Shown: positions 27,362-36,555, numbered from the stretch's first letter. The stretch: DNA of 64,000 bases from CAIWHR01 sp963726765 (GCA_963726765.1 CAVSDH010000004.1:434001-498000), one strand, 5' to 3'. Notes: generated from the sequence alone by a model not told the origin. Translations and numbers: made by a program.

Positions 27362-27869
27362 GCGCCGCGGTCGATGGTGTCTGCCCGGCGATGCGAGACA
27401 CTTCGGCCTGAATCGACCTCCGGTCCAGCGTCGCCATCGGAAGGCTCACGAGAATCGAGATGCGCCGCCGCATGAGTCGAACGACGTCTCTGACGACCTC
27501 GCGGACCCGATCCGGATCGTGGTGGACGGCCGGGTCCGGCGCGCTCCAATGCGCTTTGACGGGCATTCCCGGCCATACAGGGCACGCTTCTCCGGCGGCC
27601 TGATCGCAGACGGTGATGACGAGGTCCATGGTTGGCGCCTCCGGCCGGGCGAACTCGTCCCAGGACTTGCTGCGCGCGCCTGCGGTGCTGAGTCCGACCG
27701 ACTCGAGATACTCGACGACGTACGGATTGATCTGTCCGCCGGGATGGCTGCCGGCGCTGTGCGCCCGGAAGCGGCCCTCACCCATCGCATTCAGCAGGGT
27801 CTCGGCGATGATGCTGCGGGCCGTGTTTCCCGTGCACAGGAAGAGGACGTTGTACGTCCGCTCGCTCAC
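27354..27869 (-). CDS. arsC: Arsenate reductase (thioredoxin-coupled, low-molecular-weight phosphatase type)
   Basis: 171 residues with the phosphatase-loop motif LCTGNTARS near residues 11-19 (catalytic Cys, CX5R) and later Cys residues in VCDQAAGEACPVWPG for the disulfide relay of thioredoxin-coupled ArsC. It reduces arsenate to arsenite. The GTG start at 27869 shares GTGA with the arsI stop, so the two are coupled. The C-terminal 20 residues extend past the usual end of the family. Confidence 0.9.
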   Translation of the reverse strand: MSERTYNVLFLCTGNTARSIIAETLLNAMGEGRFRAHSAGSHPGGQINPYVVEYLESVGLSTAGARSKSWDEFARPEAPTMDLVITVCDQAAGEACPVWPGMPVKAHWSAPDPAVHHDPDRVREVVRDVVRLMRRRISILVSLPMATLDRRSIQAEVSRIAGQTPSTAALA

Positions 27870-28345
27870 GAGCAGCAACCGGCACGCGCGCTGACGGCAC
27901 TCGTTGTACCGACGCCAGCCGCTTCCGGCGCACAACAACCGCTTGCCGCCGTTTTCCCGGTCGCGAAGTCGGTTCCGAACATGGGAATGCCGCCCAGCGT
28001 GTGATAAGTCTCCCACGCGATGCCGGCCGGGTCGGTGATCCAATACTTGTCCGCCTTCGCGTAGCAGCAATTTGCGCCGGCTTCCTCGACGAGGGCGGCG
28101 TCGGCGTCGGCAAGCTGCGCACGCATGGCCTTGAATTCCGCGTCCGAATCCAGCTGGAAGCCAAGGTGATTGACGCCGGCGCTGGCGCCGCGAGCCGAAA
28201 TGGCGAAGTTGAGGCGCGGGTCCTCGACCATCCATTTCGCGTAGTCGGGCTTTTGCACGGTCGGCGCAGCTCCGAAGACCTTCGAGTAGAACTGGATGCC
28301 CTCCGCGAGATTGTCGACGGCCACGTGAACGTGGAATCGTTTCAT
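27866..28345 (-). CDS. arsI: ArsI/CadI-type VOC-fold protein (C-As lyase)
   Basis: 159 residues of the vicinal-oxygen-chelate fold: FHVHVAVDNLAEGIQFYSKVFG at the N-terminus, GVNHLGFQLDS, and ANCCYAKADKYWITDPAGIAWETYHTLG. The adjacent Cys pair and the His/Glu metal ligands match ArsI, an Fe(II) dioxygenase that cleaves the carbon-arsenic bond of methylarsenite; CadI, a cadmium-induced relative, looks alike. The C-terminal tail has two further CC pairs (GCCAPEA, AGCCS). The start at 28345 has AAGGAGA upstream and shares ATGA with the arsR stop. Confidence 0.85.
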   Translation of the reverse strand: MKRFHVHVAVDNLAEGIQFYSKVFGAAPTVQKPDYAKWMVEDPRLNFAISARGASAGVNHLGFQLDSDAEFKAMRAQLADADAALVEEAGANCCYAKADKYWITDPAGIAWETYHTLGGIPMFGTDFATGKTAASGCCAPEAAGVGTTSAVSARAGCCS

Positions 28346-28698
28346 GCCTTTCTCCTTCTGGGTTGCGCCGCCGGAGCACACGCAACGTCGCATCGGGTGC
28401 CCTGGCAGCAGTTCTCGGTCAGGTACGAGACCAGACCGTTCATGGTCGCGTAATTGGCACGATAGTAAATGAAACGTCCGCGCTGGTCCGGCGTCACCAG
28501 GTTCGCGTTGGCGAGTTCCTTGAGGTGAAACGACAGCGTCGCCGGCGCAATCTCCAGCCGTTCCGCGATGATGCCGGCGGCAAGTCCCTCCGGGCCCTGT
28601 TCGACGAGAAGGCGAAAGATCGAGAGCCGCGTTTCCTGGGCGAGACCGGCCAACGCACGCAAGGTCGCCTTGTCATTCACGGTCGAATCCGATTCCAC
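28342..28698 (-). CDS. arsR: ArsR-family arsenic-responsive repressor
   Basis: Up to 118 residues. A winged helix-turn-helix (LAGLAQETRLSIFRLLVEQG, then AERLEIAPATLSFHLKELANANLV) is followed by a C-terminal Cys cluster NCCQGTRC. That cluster resembles the As(III) site of the Acidithiobacillus ArsR type, where two adjacent Cys and a third a few residues on hold the metal; the spacing here is one shorter. The start is uncertain: GTG at 28698 or, more like family members, GTG at 28680. Repression of its own operon through the dyad at 28883-28898 is expected. Confidence 0.9.
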   Translation of the reverse strand: MESDSTVNDKATLRALAGLAQETRLSIFRLLVEQGPEGLAAGIIAERLEIAPATLSFHLKELANANLVTPDQRGRFIYYRANYATMNGLVSYLTENCCQGTRCDVACAPAAQPRRRKA

Positions 28699-28882
28699 GA
28701 GTCCGGGGTGCGCATCAACCCGCGCGGGAGGTGACCGATACCGTCATCGATTCCCCACGGACCGCGACGTCGGCCGCGCTGCAAACGGAACACACGCACT
28801 GCCACGTCCCACGCTCCGGCGGTTGCGCCATGGTTCGACGGGTGTGCCGCCCTCATTGGCCAACTCCGCATCCATTTGATGT

Positions 28883-28916
28883 TTCGAATAATATCGAATC
28901 GATGGGCGCTTGTCAA
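28883..28916 (-). promoter_or_regulatory. ars operon promoter with overlapping ArsR operator
   Basis: On the minus strand TTGACA (28916-28911), a 17-base spacer and TATTAT (28893-28888) form a near-consensus sigma-70 promoter pointing at arsR. The dyad TTCGA-N6-TCGAA (28883-28898) encloses the -10 box exactly, so a bound repressor would block polymerase. The leader to the arsR start is about 180-200 bases, long for such an operon. Confidence 0.7.
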
Positions 28917-29061
28917 GGCAGCGGGACGATTACTCGGAAAGATGGGATGCGATAGGGTCCGATATCCCCAGGCGGCGGCTGGCGAATTGCCGATATCAAC
29001 GGATAGGTACGCTGCGTCCCGTCTGGGTCTATGGCCGACGTTTGTCCGGGCAACGGTGATT

Positions 29062-29700
29062 GGCGTCATCTGCCGAAGGCGCGAATTCCGTGTCGTCGGC
29101 AGCCCGGCGTGCCTACGGGCGAATCTCGGTCTTCATGAACGGTTGCAGTTGCCGCGGCGCGCGCGTGACCAGCCGGCCGCGGACCCGGCTCCACCACCCG
29201 CTCGAACGATCGTCGACGTAGTCGCCGGTATCGACGCGTTCCAATGCATCGATGAGGCGCTCGATGGATTGAACCCGATCACGGCGCCGACTTCCATCCG
29301 GCAACAGGCCCAATGCATATCGGTTGCGATAGCCGGGGTCGCGCTTGATGCAGTCGACGAGTTCGCGCTGATGCTGGGGACCCAGCGGCGATTCGGTGAT
29401 CAGCAACATCCAGGCGATGACGATCGGCACCAGGTAGGTAAACGATTCTCCGGGGTGTACCTTCAATTCCCGGCGAAGGTAGGCGAACAGCAGCCGCCGG
29501 CTCTTTCGTACTCGCATGCGCGTAGTCACGGATCGCCAATCTTTGCGCGGCTGGTACGCATTGACGCCCGCGAGACGGCTCAATGCAAACAACGCATCGA
29601 TGCCGTTTTCGGAATGCAGCAATGGGCGTTCCCACACTGACATGTCCGTATCAGGGGTGGGCGTGGTCGATTGCGCTGTCTTTGACATGGTTCTGTCCAG
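29062..29700 (-). repeat. 639-bp dispersed direct repeat, copy 1
   Basis: The segment 29062-29700 matches 43829-44467 along its whole length without insertions or deletions. It begins at GGCGTCA just downstream of the enclosed gene's stop and ends at CTGTCCAG upstream of its start, beyond which the two contexts differ. It includes a 7-base dyad CTGCCGA/TCGGCAG (29070-29102), identical in both copies, right after the gene. Both copies point the same way and enclose about 14 kb. Confidence 0.9.
29113..29688 (-). CDS. Unknown 191-aa protein, copy 1 of a duplicated gene
   Basis: Not recognised. 191 residues, rich in Arg, with one hydrophobic stretch (PIVIAWMLLI, about 87-98) and a well-conserved middle (ESPLGPQHQRELVDCIKRD, then YRNRYALGLLPDGSRRR). 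The copy at 43880-44455 differs at 11 of 191 positions, many conservative, so both copies appear to be kept in frame. The N-terminus (about 1-15) is Thr/Pro-rich and variable. No transposase, nuclease or recombinase motif is visible. ATG at 29688, with GGACTGGACAG-like sequence upstream of both copies. Confidence 0.7.
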   Translation of the reverse strand: MSKTAQSTTPTPDTDMSVWERPLLHSENGIDALFALSRLAGVNAYQPRKDWRSVTTRMRVRKSRRLLFAYLRRELKVHPGESFTYLVPIVIAWMLLITESPLGPQHQRELVDCIKRDPGYRNRYALGLLPDGSRRRDRVQSIERLIDALERVDTGDYVDDRSSGWWSRVRGRLVTRAPRQLQPFMKTEIRP

Positions 29701-29825
29701 TTCCAGTGTCCATCCTTCCTGGGAAGTTCAATGCGACACGTCGCAGGGCAATACGATTTCCATGCGTACGTATCCTGGCGGAAATCCCGCGTCGGACGAA
29801 ACCCGAGGATCGACCGGTCGCGTGC

Positions 29826-31613
29826 TCACAGCGACGAATCCCACGAATGCGAAAGCCGAATTGCCGACGTGATCAATCCGACCATGCTGTAGGTCTGGAC
29901 ATAATTCCCCCAGGGTTCCCCAGTTTCGGTGTCCAAATGCTCGGCGAAAAGGCCATGTCGGTTCCGCAACGTCAGCAGGTGCTCAAAGAGTTCGCGCGCT
30001 TCTTCGCGGCGGCCCAGCAAGGCAAGTGCGTTGACGTACCAGTACGTGCAAACGACGAAGGCATTCATCGGTTCGCCGAAATCGTCGCGATCTGCATAAC
30101 GGAGAATGAATGAGCCGCGCTTCAGATCGCGCCCGATGGTCTCGACTGTCGCGGAGAAGCGCGGGTCCGCGGGCAGGACGAATCCCAGATCGGCAAGCAG
30201 AAGGAGCGCCGCGTCGACCGATTCGGCACCGACCGCGCCGACAAACGACCTGCGATGCTCGTTCCAGCAGTTCGTTTCGATAAAAATGCGAATGCGCTGC
30301 GCCTGATCGCGCCACCAGCCAGCGTGCTCGGGCAATGCGAGCCGACGCGCGATTCGGGCGAGGCGATCACACGCAGCCCAGCACATCACGCTCGAAAACG
30401 TGTGCACGCGTTCGGTCTCGCGGAACTCCCATGGTCCGGCGTCCGGCTGGTCGTGCATAGCGATCGCATGCCGACCGAGCGGCTCCAGTCGCTCGAATAG
30501 CGCGGAATCGCCGCGCCGGCCCAGGCGCTCGTCGAAAAAGACGTGGGCCGCGGAGAGCACGGTCGCTCCGTAGACGTCGTTCTGGATCTGTCGATGCGCA
30601 TCGTTGCCGATCCGCACCGGCCCCATGCCCCGGTATCCCGGAAGCGAATCGAGCGTCGACTCGGCAAGCATGGCGTTGCCGCTGATTCCGTAGACAGGCT
30701 GCAATCGTTTGTCGCCTGCGGCGGCGGCAATATTGACGATGTAACCCAGGTACCGTTCCATAGTCTCGGTTGCGCCAAGCCGGTTCAGGGCGTCTATGAC
30801 GAAGTAGCTGTCGCGAAGCCAGCAGTACCGATAATCCCAGTTGCGCCCCGAATCGGCAGCTTCGGGTATCGACGTTGTCATCGCAGCGACAATTGCGCCT
30901 GTGTCGTCGTAGGCGTTAAGCTGCAGCGACATCGCCGCGCGGATGACGGGAGATTGCCATTCAAACGGAATCGCGAGCCGGCGCACCCAATCGCGCCAGT
31001 ACCGGGCAGTCTCTTCGGTGAAGTGGCGGCCGACGTCGGATGGATCTCTGGTCACGGGCTCGTCGGACCCCAGCAGGAGGGTCAGGTCGCGATCCAGGAT
31101 GAATGACCGCTCCTCGACGACGGCGGTAAGGGAGGCGTTGGTGGTCAGGCGAATCGTCATTTCCGGCCCGACGTAGCGAACGTGGTTGCTGCCGATCGTG
31201 AGCGTCGGTTGACGACGTCCGTAATCGAATGCGGGCCGCAGCCGGACCAGGACACGCGGGCTGCCGGCGATCCGGGAAATCCTGCGAACAAGCGTCGTCG
31301 GCTGGAACACCCGGCCGAACTGGAGGAAACGCGGTACGCAGTCCGTGATCTCAATGGTACCGCCGGCGGAATCGTATAGGCGCGTGACAAGGACCGCGGT
31401 GTTGACAAGATATTCCTGCTCGACGCGTATGCCATTGATCAATTCGATCGTGAACACTCCGCGCGTCGTCGCAGCAGGCGCGGTGTCGAGCAGCGCGCAA
31501 AACGTGGGGTCTCCATCGAATCGCGGAAAGCAGCCCCAGACCACGGCGCCTCCGGAATCGACAAGTAAGCCGATGCGACCGTTACCGATGAGCGCGAGGT
31601 CGAGCGTGCGCAT
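29826..31613 (-). CDS. Glycoside hydrolase family 15 (glucoamylase/trehalase-like)
   Basis: 595 residues. The GH15 order is visible: an N-terminal beta-sandwich (LALIGNGRIGLLVDSGGAVVW, CFPRFDGDPTF), then the (alpha/alpha)6 barrel with RNWDYRYCWLRDSYFVIDAL, and the C-terminal catalytic-base region FAEHLDTETGEPWGNYVQTYS. Bacterial GH15 members split alpha-glucosides, some of them trehalose. The start MRTLDLAL at 31613 overlaps the otsB stop (TGATG), so it is the third gene of a trehalose operon. Trehalase or glucoamylase activity cannot be told apart from sequence alone. Confidence 0.88.
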   Translation of the reverse strand: MRTLDLALIGNGRIGLLVDSGGAVVWGCFPRFDGDPTFCALLDTAPAATTRGVFTIELINGIRVEQEYLVNTAVLVTRLYDSAGGTIEITDCVPRFLQFGRVFQPTTLVRRISRIAGSPRVLVRLRPAFDYGRRQPTLTIGSNHVRYVGPEMTIRLTTNASLTAVVEERSFILDRDLTLLLGSDEPVTRDPSDVGRHFTEETARYWRDWVRRLAIPFEWQSPVIRAAMSLQLNAYDDTGAIVAAMTTSIPEAADSGRNWDYRYCWLRDSYFVIDALNRLGATETMERYLGYIVNIAAAAGDKRLQPVYGISGNAMLAESTLDSLPGYRGMGPVRIGNDAHRQIQNDVYGATVLSAAHVFFDERLGRRGDSALFERLEPLGRHAIAMHDQPDAGPWEFRETERVHTFSSVMCWAACDRLARIARRLALPEHAGWWRDQAQRIRIFIETNCWNEHRRSFVGAVGAESVDAALLLLADLGFVLPADPRFSATVETIGRDLKRGSFILRYADRDDFGEPMNAFVVCTYWYVNALALLGRREEARELFEHLLTLRNRHGLFAEHLDTETGEPWGNYVQTYSMVGLITSAIRLSHSWDSSL

Positions 31614-32407
31614 CAGGTCGGATTGGCGTCCAATGACGCGGCGATCCAGTGCCGCACGGCATCCACGTCGCCGAGGCGATATTTCGCACGGGTCGCGCCC
31701 GCGCCTACCTTTACTGTCCATCCGCCGAGACGGTCAATGACGGCAAATCCGAACTCGTCCGTGCAGTCGTCACCGGCAAAGACCGGAATCCTGCCGCGGA
31801 ACGGTGGCTCGGACATGAATTCCACTATCGCGGTTCCCTTGTCCTGCCCGTCCGGCCTGATCTCGAGCACCCCCTTGCCGCGCTGCAGGCACAATCCGGG
31901 AAATTCCCCATTGGCCGTCGAGACTCCCGCGCGCATTACCCGATGGACATAGCTCGCGAGCCCCGGGCTGCGCCGATAGTGCATTGCGAGCGTCATGCCC
32001 TTGTCTTCGAGGACGAGCCCGGGGTGCCGGGCCGCAAGGTGCGCCATTCGGTCGCGCAATCGGGAAAGCCCCGCTGGATATGGGGCGTTTGCATGCCACG
32101 AGCCGTCCGCGGCGCGTCGCTCGCAACCATGCTGCCCCGCCATCGGGAACTTCGCGCCGGGGAAGTACCGATCCGCATCCGCGATGGACCTGCCGGTAAT
32201 GAGCGCGACTGCGCCCTCCATCGCGTCGAGCAGCGCCGGCAACAGCGCAGCGACTTCCCCGTCGACGGGTACGCCGTCCGGCGTCGTTGCTAGACGCAGC
32301 AAAGTGCCGTCGATGTCCAGAAAGACCGCACACTCGCGCGCAAGCGGTGGCGGCAGCGCAAGGCGAAGCCGCGAGCGCGAGCTCGACTCCTTCACTCGCC
32401 GCGCCAT
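31613..32407 (-). CDS. otsB: Trehalose-6-phosphate phosphatase
   Basis: 264 residues of the HAD superfamily: motif I VFLDIDGTLL near residues 28-37 with the nucleophilic Asp, motif II ALITGRS, and motif IV FAGDDCTDEFGF. The pattern GQHGCERRAADG is characteristic of OtsB. It removes phosphate from trehalose-6-phosphate made by the upstream OtsA. Start MARRVKESS at 32407; the longer frame overlaps otsA. The three genes ots A, B and GH15 are tightly packed. Confidence 0.92.
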   Translation of the reverse strand: MARRVKESSSRSRLRLALPPPLARECAVFLDIDGTLLRLATTPDGVPVDGEVAALLPALLDAMEGAVALITGRSIADADRYFPGAKFPMAGQHGCERRAADGSWHANAPYPAGLSRLRDRMAHLAARHPGLVLEDKGMTLAMHYRRSPGLASYVHRVMRAGVSTANGEFPGLCLQRGKGVLEIRPDGQDKGTAIVEFMSEPPFRGRIPVFAGDDCTDEFGFAVIDRLGGWTVKVGAGATRAKYRLGDVDAVRHWIAASLDANPT

Positions 32408-32418
32408 GTTGAATCGTC

Positions 32419-34695
32419 TCACCCGGGCCACGCCTCGACACCGCCTTTCACGTCGCGCATGCGCAATCGGCCCCGTTGTCGCATTACCGCGGCGTCGAGC
32501 AGCATTCGTCCCGCCCATCGGTAAACGTTGAACTCCCGCACGACTCCGCGCATGAATCGCATTCGCGCACGCTGATCAGACTCTGGCATCGCGAGCGCGA
32601 CGCTCAAAGCCCTCGCGCACTGGTCGGCATCGTAGGGATTGACGATTAGCGCCTCCGGCAACTCGCGCGAGGCGCCCGCGAACTGGGAAAGAATGAGCAC
32701 ACCCTTCTCGTCGTCGCGCGAAGCGACGAATTCCTTGGCCACGAGATTCATCCCATCGTGCAGGCTGCCCACGAAGCACAGGTCGGATGCCCGATAGTAC
32801 TGATACACGGCCTCGGGCTCGTGATGCTCGGTAATCAGCATGACAGGTGGGCAACGAGCCTGCGGATAGCGGGCGTTGATTTCCGCCGCATATTGGCGAA
32901 CTTTTGCGTCGTAACTGCGATATTCGTGAATGCCGCCGCGACTTGGCGCCGCGATTTGAACGAAAGTGAACTGACCGATCCAGCGCGGCTCCAGCTCGAG
33001 CAGCCGCGCGGTCGCGTTCATTCGCTCGATTATCCCCTTGGTGTAGTCGAGGCGGTCTACGCCGATGCCCAGTCGGTGTTCGCGAGGCAGATCGAGGCGT
33101 TCCCGGATGGCGGCGCGCGAATCTGCAATGCTTGGCTGCCCCGCGAGTACCCTCGGCGGCCATTCGATCGAGATCGGATAGCGATTCACCAGCGTGACAT
33201 TGCCGCGATAGGTGACGCTGAAATTTTCGCGATCGACGCGCGCTTCGAGCATACGGTCGACCGTGTCAAGGAAATTGTTGCAGTGAACCTGCGTCTGAAA
33301 ACCAAGGATGCTGCTGCCGAGCAGACCCTCGACGATCCCGTTGCGCCACGGGCAAATTGAGAAGGACTCCGGATTCGGCCATGGAATGTGCCAGAACGTC
33401 AGGATCGTCGCGGCAGAAAGTCGATCGTGGATCATGCGCGGCAGCAGCGACAGGTGATAATCCTGCGCGAGGACGATCGGGTCCTTCGTTGCTGCCTCGT
33501 CGACGAGCGCCGCGGCGAACTTCGCATTGACGCATTGGTAATGCTCCCAGTCGGAACTTCGAAACATCGGCCGCACATGAGCGTTGTGGCAAAGCGGCCA
33601 GAGTCCCTCGTTGGCGAAGCCTGCGTAGTAGCCCGCCTCCTCCTCCTCGGACAGCCAGATCCTGCGAATCCGGTACAGCGGCTGCTCCGGTGGAACCGCG
33701 ATGCGATCGTTGCGGTCGCTTGTTTCGCGGTCCGCGGACCCGCTGCCATGTGCGATCCAGGTGCCTGAGCAAGCACGCATCACTGGTTCTAGTGCGGTGA
33801 CGAGGCCGCTTGCGGGGCGCTGCACGCGGACGCCTCGATCCGTGCGCACGTGTATATAGGGCTCGCGATTTGAGACCGCGATGACATCGTTGCCAAGCAG
33901 TTCGCTACGCAGCGTCGCGCGCAATCCGTCCTGGTCCCAGATGCGCTGCCCGCCGTCGAGGGGGCGGTATTGCCTTTGCAGGTCGCGGACAAGGTCGTGC
34001 AGGTCGCGCGCGATCGGGCGCAGCTCCGGAAACGTCCGCGCGCCCGCGTGTCGCAGGACCCCTTCACCTCGCAACAGTGCTCGAAAGCCCGCGACCCATG
34101 CTCGCCACGACAGCTGCGCGATAACGACGGTGATGAGCGCAATACACGCCCCAAGGGTGACAAAGAAGTAGAAAAGGTATTGCCGCGTCTCCTCGCTCCG
34201 ACGCGCCACGAAGTTCAGGTCGTGGACCAGGATCAGCCTGGCTTCCGGTCTGCCGGCGGAATCAATGTCCCGAACCGCTACCTGCAGCGGTCCCTGGGGC
34301 GACGCAAGCACGTGCTCGGAGCCGTCGCCCTTGCCGTATCCGAAGAGCGTCGCGCAGTTGAGTGCGCGCGGAAAATTCTTTGTCGCAATCGGACTAGAAT
34401 GCGCATCGCTGCAGACACCAACCGCATAGAGCCGATCGTCTAATATCATCCGGTCGAACAAGTCGACTATTCCGGGCTTGGATCCATCAGCGATCAGTCT
34501 CGTGAGCGGCTCCTGAACCGCGGCGGCGATGAGGCTGGAGCGCAACCCGAGGTCCCGCGCGAACCAGCGCTTCATCAGCGTGTCTGCGAGCGGAACGGCG
34601 ATGTAGGCGAACATTCCCAGTGCGACCAGCAGCGGAACCACGAAGCGCAGAGAGAGCCGCATTGTCGTCTTCAGGTCACGGTGATCAACAATCAT
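32419..34695 (-). CDS. otsA: Membrane-anchored trehalose-6-phosphate synthase with sensor-like N-terminus
   Basis: 758 residues. Residues about 270-735 are a complete OtsA GT20 domain: DVIAVSNREPYIH, AQDYHLSLLPRM, FWHIPWPNPE, GVDRLDYTKGI and SLHDGMNLVAKEF. It joins UDP- (or GDP-) glucose to glucose-6-phosphate. The first 265 residues are unlike E. coli OtsA: a membrane segment (17-35), a periplasmic part of about 135 residues with two Cys (95 and 114), a second membrane segment (175-193) and a HAMP-like linker (GEGVLRHAGARTFPELRPIARDL region). This is the topology of a one-component receptor. Activity may respond to a periplasmic cue. The start could be the ATG at 34662 instead. Confidence 0.88.
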   Translation of the reverse strand: MIVDHRDLKTTMRLSLRFVVPLLVALGMFAYIAVPLADTLMKRWFARDLGLRSSLIAAAVQEPLTRLIADGSKPGIVDLFDRMILDDRLYAVGVCSDAHSSPIATKNFPRALNCATLFGYGKGDGSEHVLASPQGPLQVAVRDIDSAGRPEARLILVHDLNFVARRSEETRQYLFYFFVTLGACIALITVVIAQLSWRAWVAGFRALLRGEGVLRHAGARTFPELRPIARDLHDLVRDLQRQYRPLDGGQRIWDQDGLRATLRSELLGNDVIAVSNREPYIHVRTDRGVRVQRPASGLVTALEPVMRACSGTWIAHGSGSADRETSDRNDRIAVPPEQPLYRIRRIWLSEEEEAGYYAGFANEGLWPLCHNAHVRPMFRSSDWEHYQCVNAKFAAALVDEAATKDPIVLAQDYHLSLLPRMIHDRLSAATILTFWHIPWPNPESFSICPWRNGIVEGLLGSSILGFQTQVHCNNFLDTVDRMLEARVDRENFSVTYRGNVTLVNRYPISIEWPPRVLAGQPSIADSRAAIRERLDLPREHRLGIGVDRLDYTKGIIERMNATARLLELEPRWIGQFTFVQIAAPSRGGIHEYRSYDAKVRQYAAEINARYPQARCPPVMLITEHHEPEAVYQYYRASDLCFVGSLHDGMNLVAKEFVASRDDEKGVLILSQFAGASRELPEALIVNPYDADQCARALSVALAMPESDQRARMRFMRGVVREFNVYRWAGRMLLDAAVMRQRGRLRMRDVKGGVEAWPG

Positions 34696-35852
34696 CGTTC
34701 ACACCCGTACTGCACCGGTTTCGAGCCACAATCCGCCGCGCGATGCCGGAGGAGTGCTCGTCGCGCCTGTCGAGGCGAGTGGCGGACCGCGAACCCGGGA
34801 GGCCCGACCCGATCGGCACCGAGTTGCAGGATGCACGCAACGAACGAAGGCTGACGTCGGCCCATTTCGACTCCTGACGTAGGACGAGACCGACTACGTG
34901 CGCACGGTAGGCGTTCCCCGGTGATCGATCCGCCACGAGCGCCGCGCATCGATGGCCCGGCACGACGGAACCTGCCGGCCCGCTCGCCGCCACCGGCGGG
35001 CAGTCGCATTCCGCCAAAGTATTCCGGCGTGAACCACCGTGCGATCCGGATGGCAGTCCTTGACGGCACCGATCATGTAAGGCAAGTCCCACGTCGCCTC
35101 GAGTCGCGATTCACCGCAAAAGTCCGCCGCCGCTTACAGGCATGAGGCCATGAAGAATCCAATATTCCGATACCCAGAACCGGGTTGAGAAAGCGGAACT
35201 ATCATGGTGCGCGCGGATGTCCATGGAGGCAGCGACATGCCGGCAAGGCTGCCGGGCGTCCGCAACCGTCGCTCGCACGCACCAACCGTTGACCTTCGAT
35301 CCAGCGGCGCACCTTCCAGGCGGTACGCATCCCGGCTGCCGAAACCGCGACGCTTCGACTTCGAACGCCTCGCCGGTCACTCGCCCTCCGGGCGACCCCC
35401 GGGCAATGCGAAGTCCGGTGCAGCCCAGGCAACGCCGCCAATTCGAGGCGGGCCCAACAACGGTCGTCCGAAACCGGAGGGGGGCGACACCGGAATGCCG
35501 CCGTGTCCCATCGATCGACCGAACCGGGAGGTTCTCGCGTGAAACCGGTTCGGCTTCGGAGGCCTCGCAAGTTCGCCGGGACGTTCATGCCCGGAAAGCG
35601 CACCCGTATTCGCGAGCGCCGCCGGGGCGACCTTCGCATTGTCCGACTGAGCGTGCTGTTCCGTCGCGCCGCGGGCGCGGGACCGAGCCGCGGGCGGAGA
35701 GGATTGCGATGACGTCGCCGAGGCCAGGCCCCGGCACGCTGATGCGATCGACAGGGTCTCTCGCAATCGCGCGATTTCCGGCTTGATCGCGCGCGACGCC
35801 ATCGAACACCGCCCGCGCAATCGCGCGGCCTGACTTCCGGGAGGTCCACGCA
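34696..35852. other. Long gene-poor stretch upstream of the trehalose operon
   Basis: About 1.15 kb with no gene I can support. Open frames exist on both strands but show Arg/Pro-rich shadow composition and no family motifs. It must contain the otsA promoter on the minus strand. Remnants of decayed genes are possible. Confidence 0.5.
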
Positions 35853-36017
35853 ATGCTCCACGCGGCCATTCTTGTCACGATTGCGATCGTTGCTGCGATT
35901 CTCGGCGTGGTCGTCGTCGCGGCCGGCGCAGTAGAAATTGCAGTTCTGCTCTCCTACGTCTTCCTGTCACTTTTCGTCGCGTGCCTGGCATGCGGGCTGA
36001 TTCGTGAAAGCGTCTAG
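35853..36017 (+). CDS. Small DUF1328-like membrane protein
   Basis: 54 residues, too short for usual gene calling. Two hydrophobic helices (ILVTIAIVAAILGVVVVA and LLSYVFLSLFVACLACGLI) are joined by a short acidic turn (GAVEIA). The layout resembles DUF1328/YtjA proteins, tiny inner-membrane proteins linked to stress in proteobacteria. GGAGG lies eight bases before the ATG. Genes of this kind often sit near entericidin and other stress genes, and one such gene follows here on the opposite strand. Confidence 0.72.
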   Translation: MLHAAILVTIAIVAAILGVVVVAAGAVEIAVLLSYVFLSLFVACLACGLIRESV

Positions 36018-36097
36018 CTTGGGTCGTCCCGGCAAGCAAACCGGCCGCGTCTGCAAGACCACGGGCCAACATTGATTTGCTGCAGCCGATCCTGATA

Positions 36098-36250
36098 TCA
36101 GTACCGTTTGTGCTCGCCTGCTTCATTCTTCAACGCCTTTCCGGCGCTCTCGACGTCAGCACCCGCGCCCTGAATCGTGTTGCAACCCGTCAACAACATG
36201 GGCGCAGCGAGAGACATCGCCAACAGCAAGGACAAGGCTCGTTTCAACAT
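36098..36250 (-). CDS. Entericidin-like small lipoprotein
   Basis: 50 residues: a signal sequence with lipobox LLTGC, then NTIQGAGADVESAGKAL, the pattern of the entericidin A/B family (small cell-envelope lipoproteins linked to stationary phase). ATG at 36250 is preferred to the one six bases earlier because GGAAGGGA then lies six bases upstream of it. It is convergent with the DUF1328-like gene. Confidence 0.82.
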   Translation of the reverse strand: MLKRALSLLLAMSLAAPMLLTGCNTIQGAGADVESAGKALKNEAGEHKRY

Positions 36251-36555
36251 GACCATTCCCTTCCGAGTATTTGAATACTGCCCGTGCGCGATACGGACTT
36301 CCACGCACACCGGCAGTCTTTCAATCGGCACGCATTCGGAAAAGCACCTGCTCACCGAAAGCGGTGTAGGAGATCGCCGACGCCGGAAATCGGGTGCCGG
36401 GGTGACGACCCGAAAAGTCATTCGCGATGCGGCGGTCGGCGCGCGTGGCGATCGACCGTCGCCTGGTATACGTCGCGATAAACGATTCATTGGGCACGTT
36501 GGTGCAATCGCTATATAGTTAACGCCCACCCGAGCACTGTGCCCGCGTTGTCGTC
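36251..36555. promoter_or_regulatory. Intergenic control region with a candidate promoter for the CHASE3 kinase
   Basis: About 300 bases between divergent genes. Near its right end TTGGGC (36490-36495), a 16-base spacer and TATATA (36512-36517) form a plausible sigma-70 promoter, 38 bases before the kinase ATG. I see no strong palindromic operator. The entericidin promoter must lie in the left part, but no clear boxes were found. Confidence 0.45.

Noticed and set aside
35204..35542. 112-codon plus-strand frame in the gene-poor stretch
   Set aside because: Arg/Pro-rich, no ribosome site, no recognisable family.
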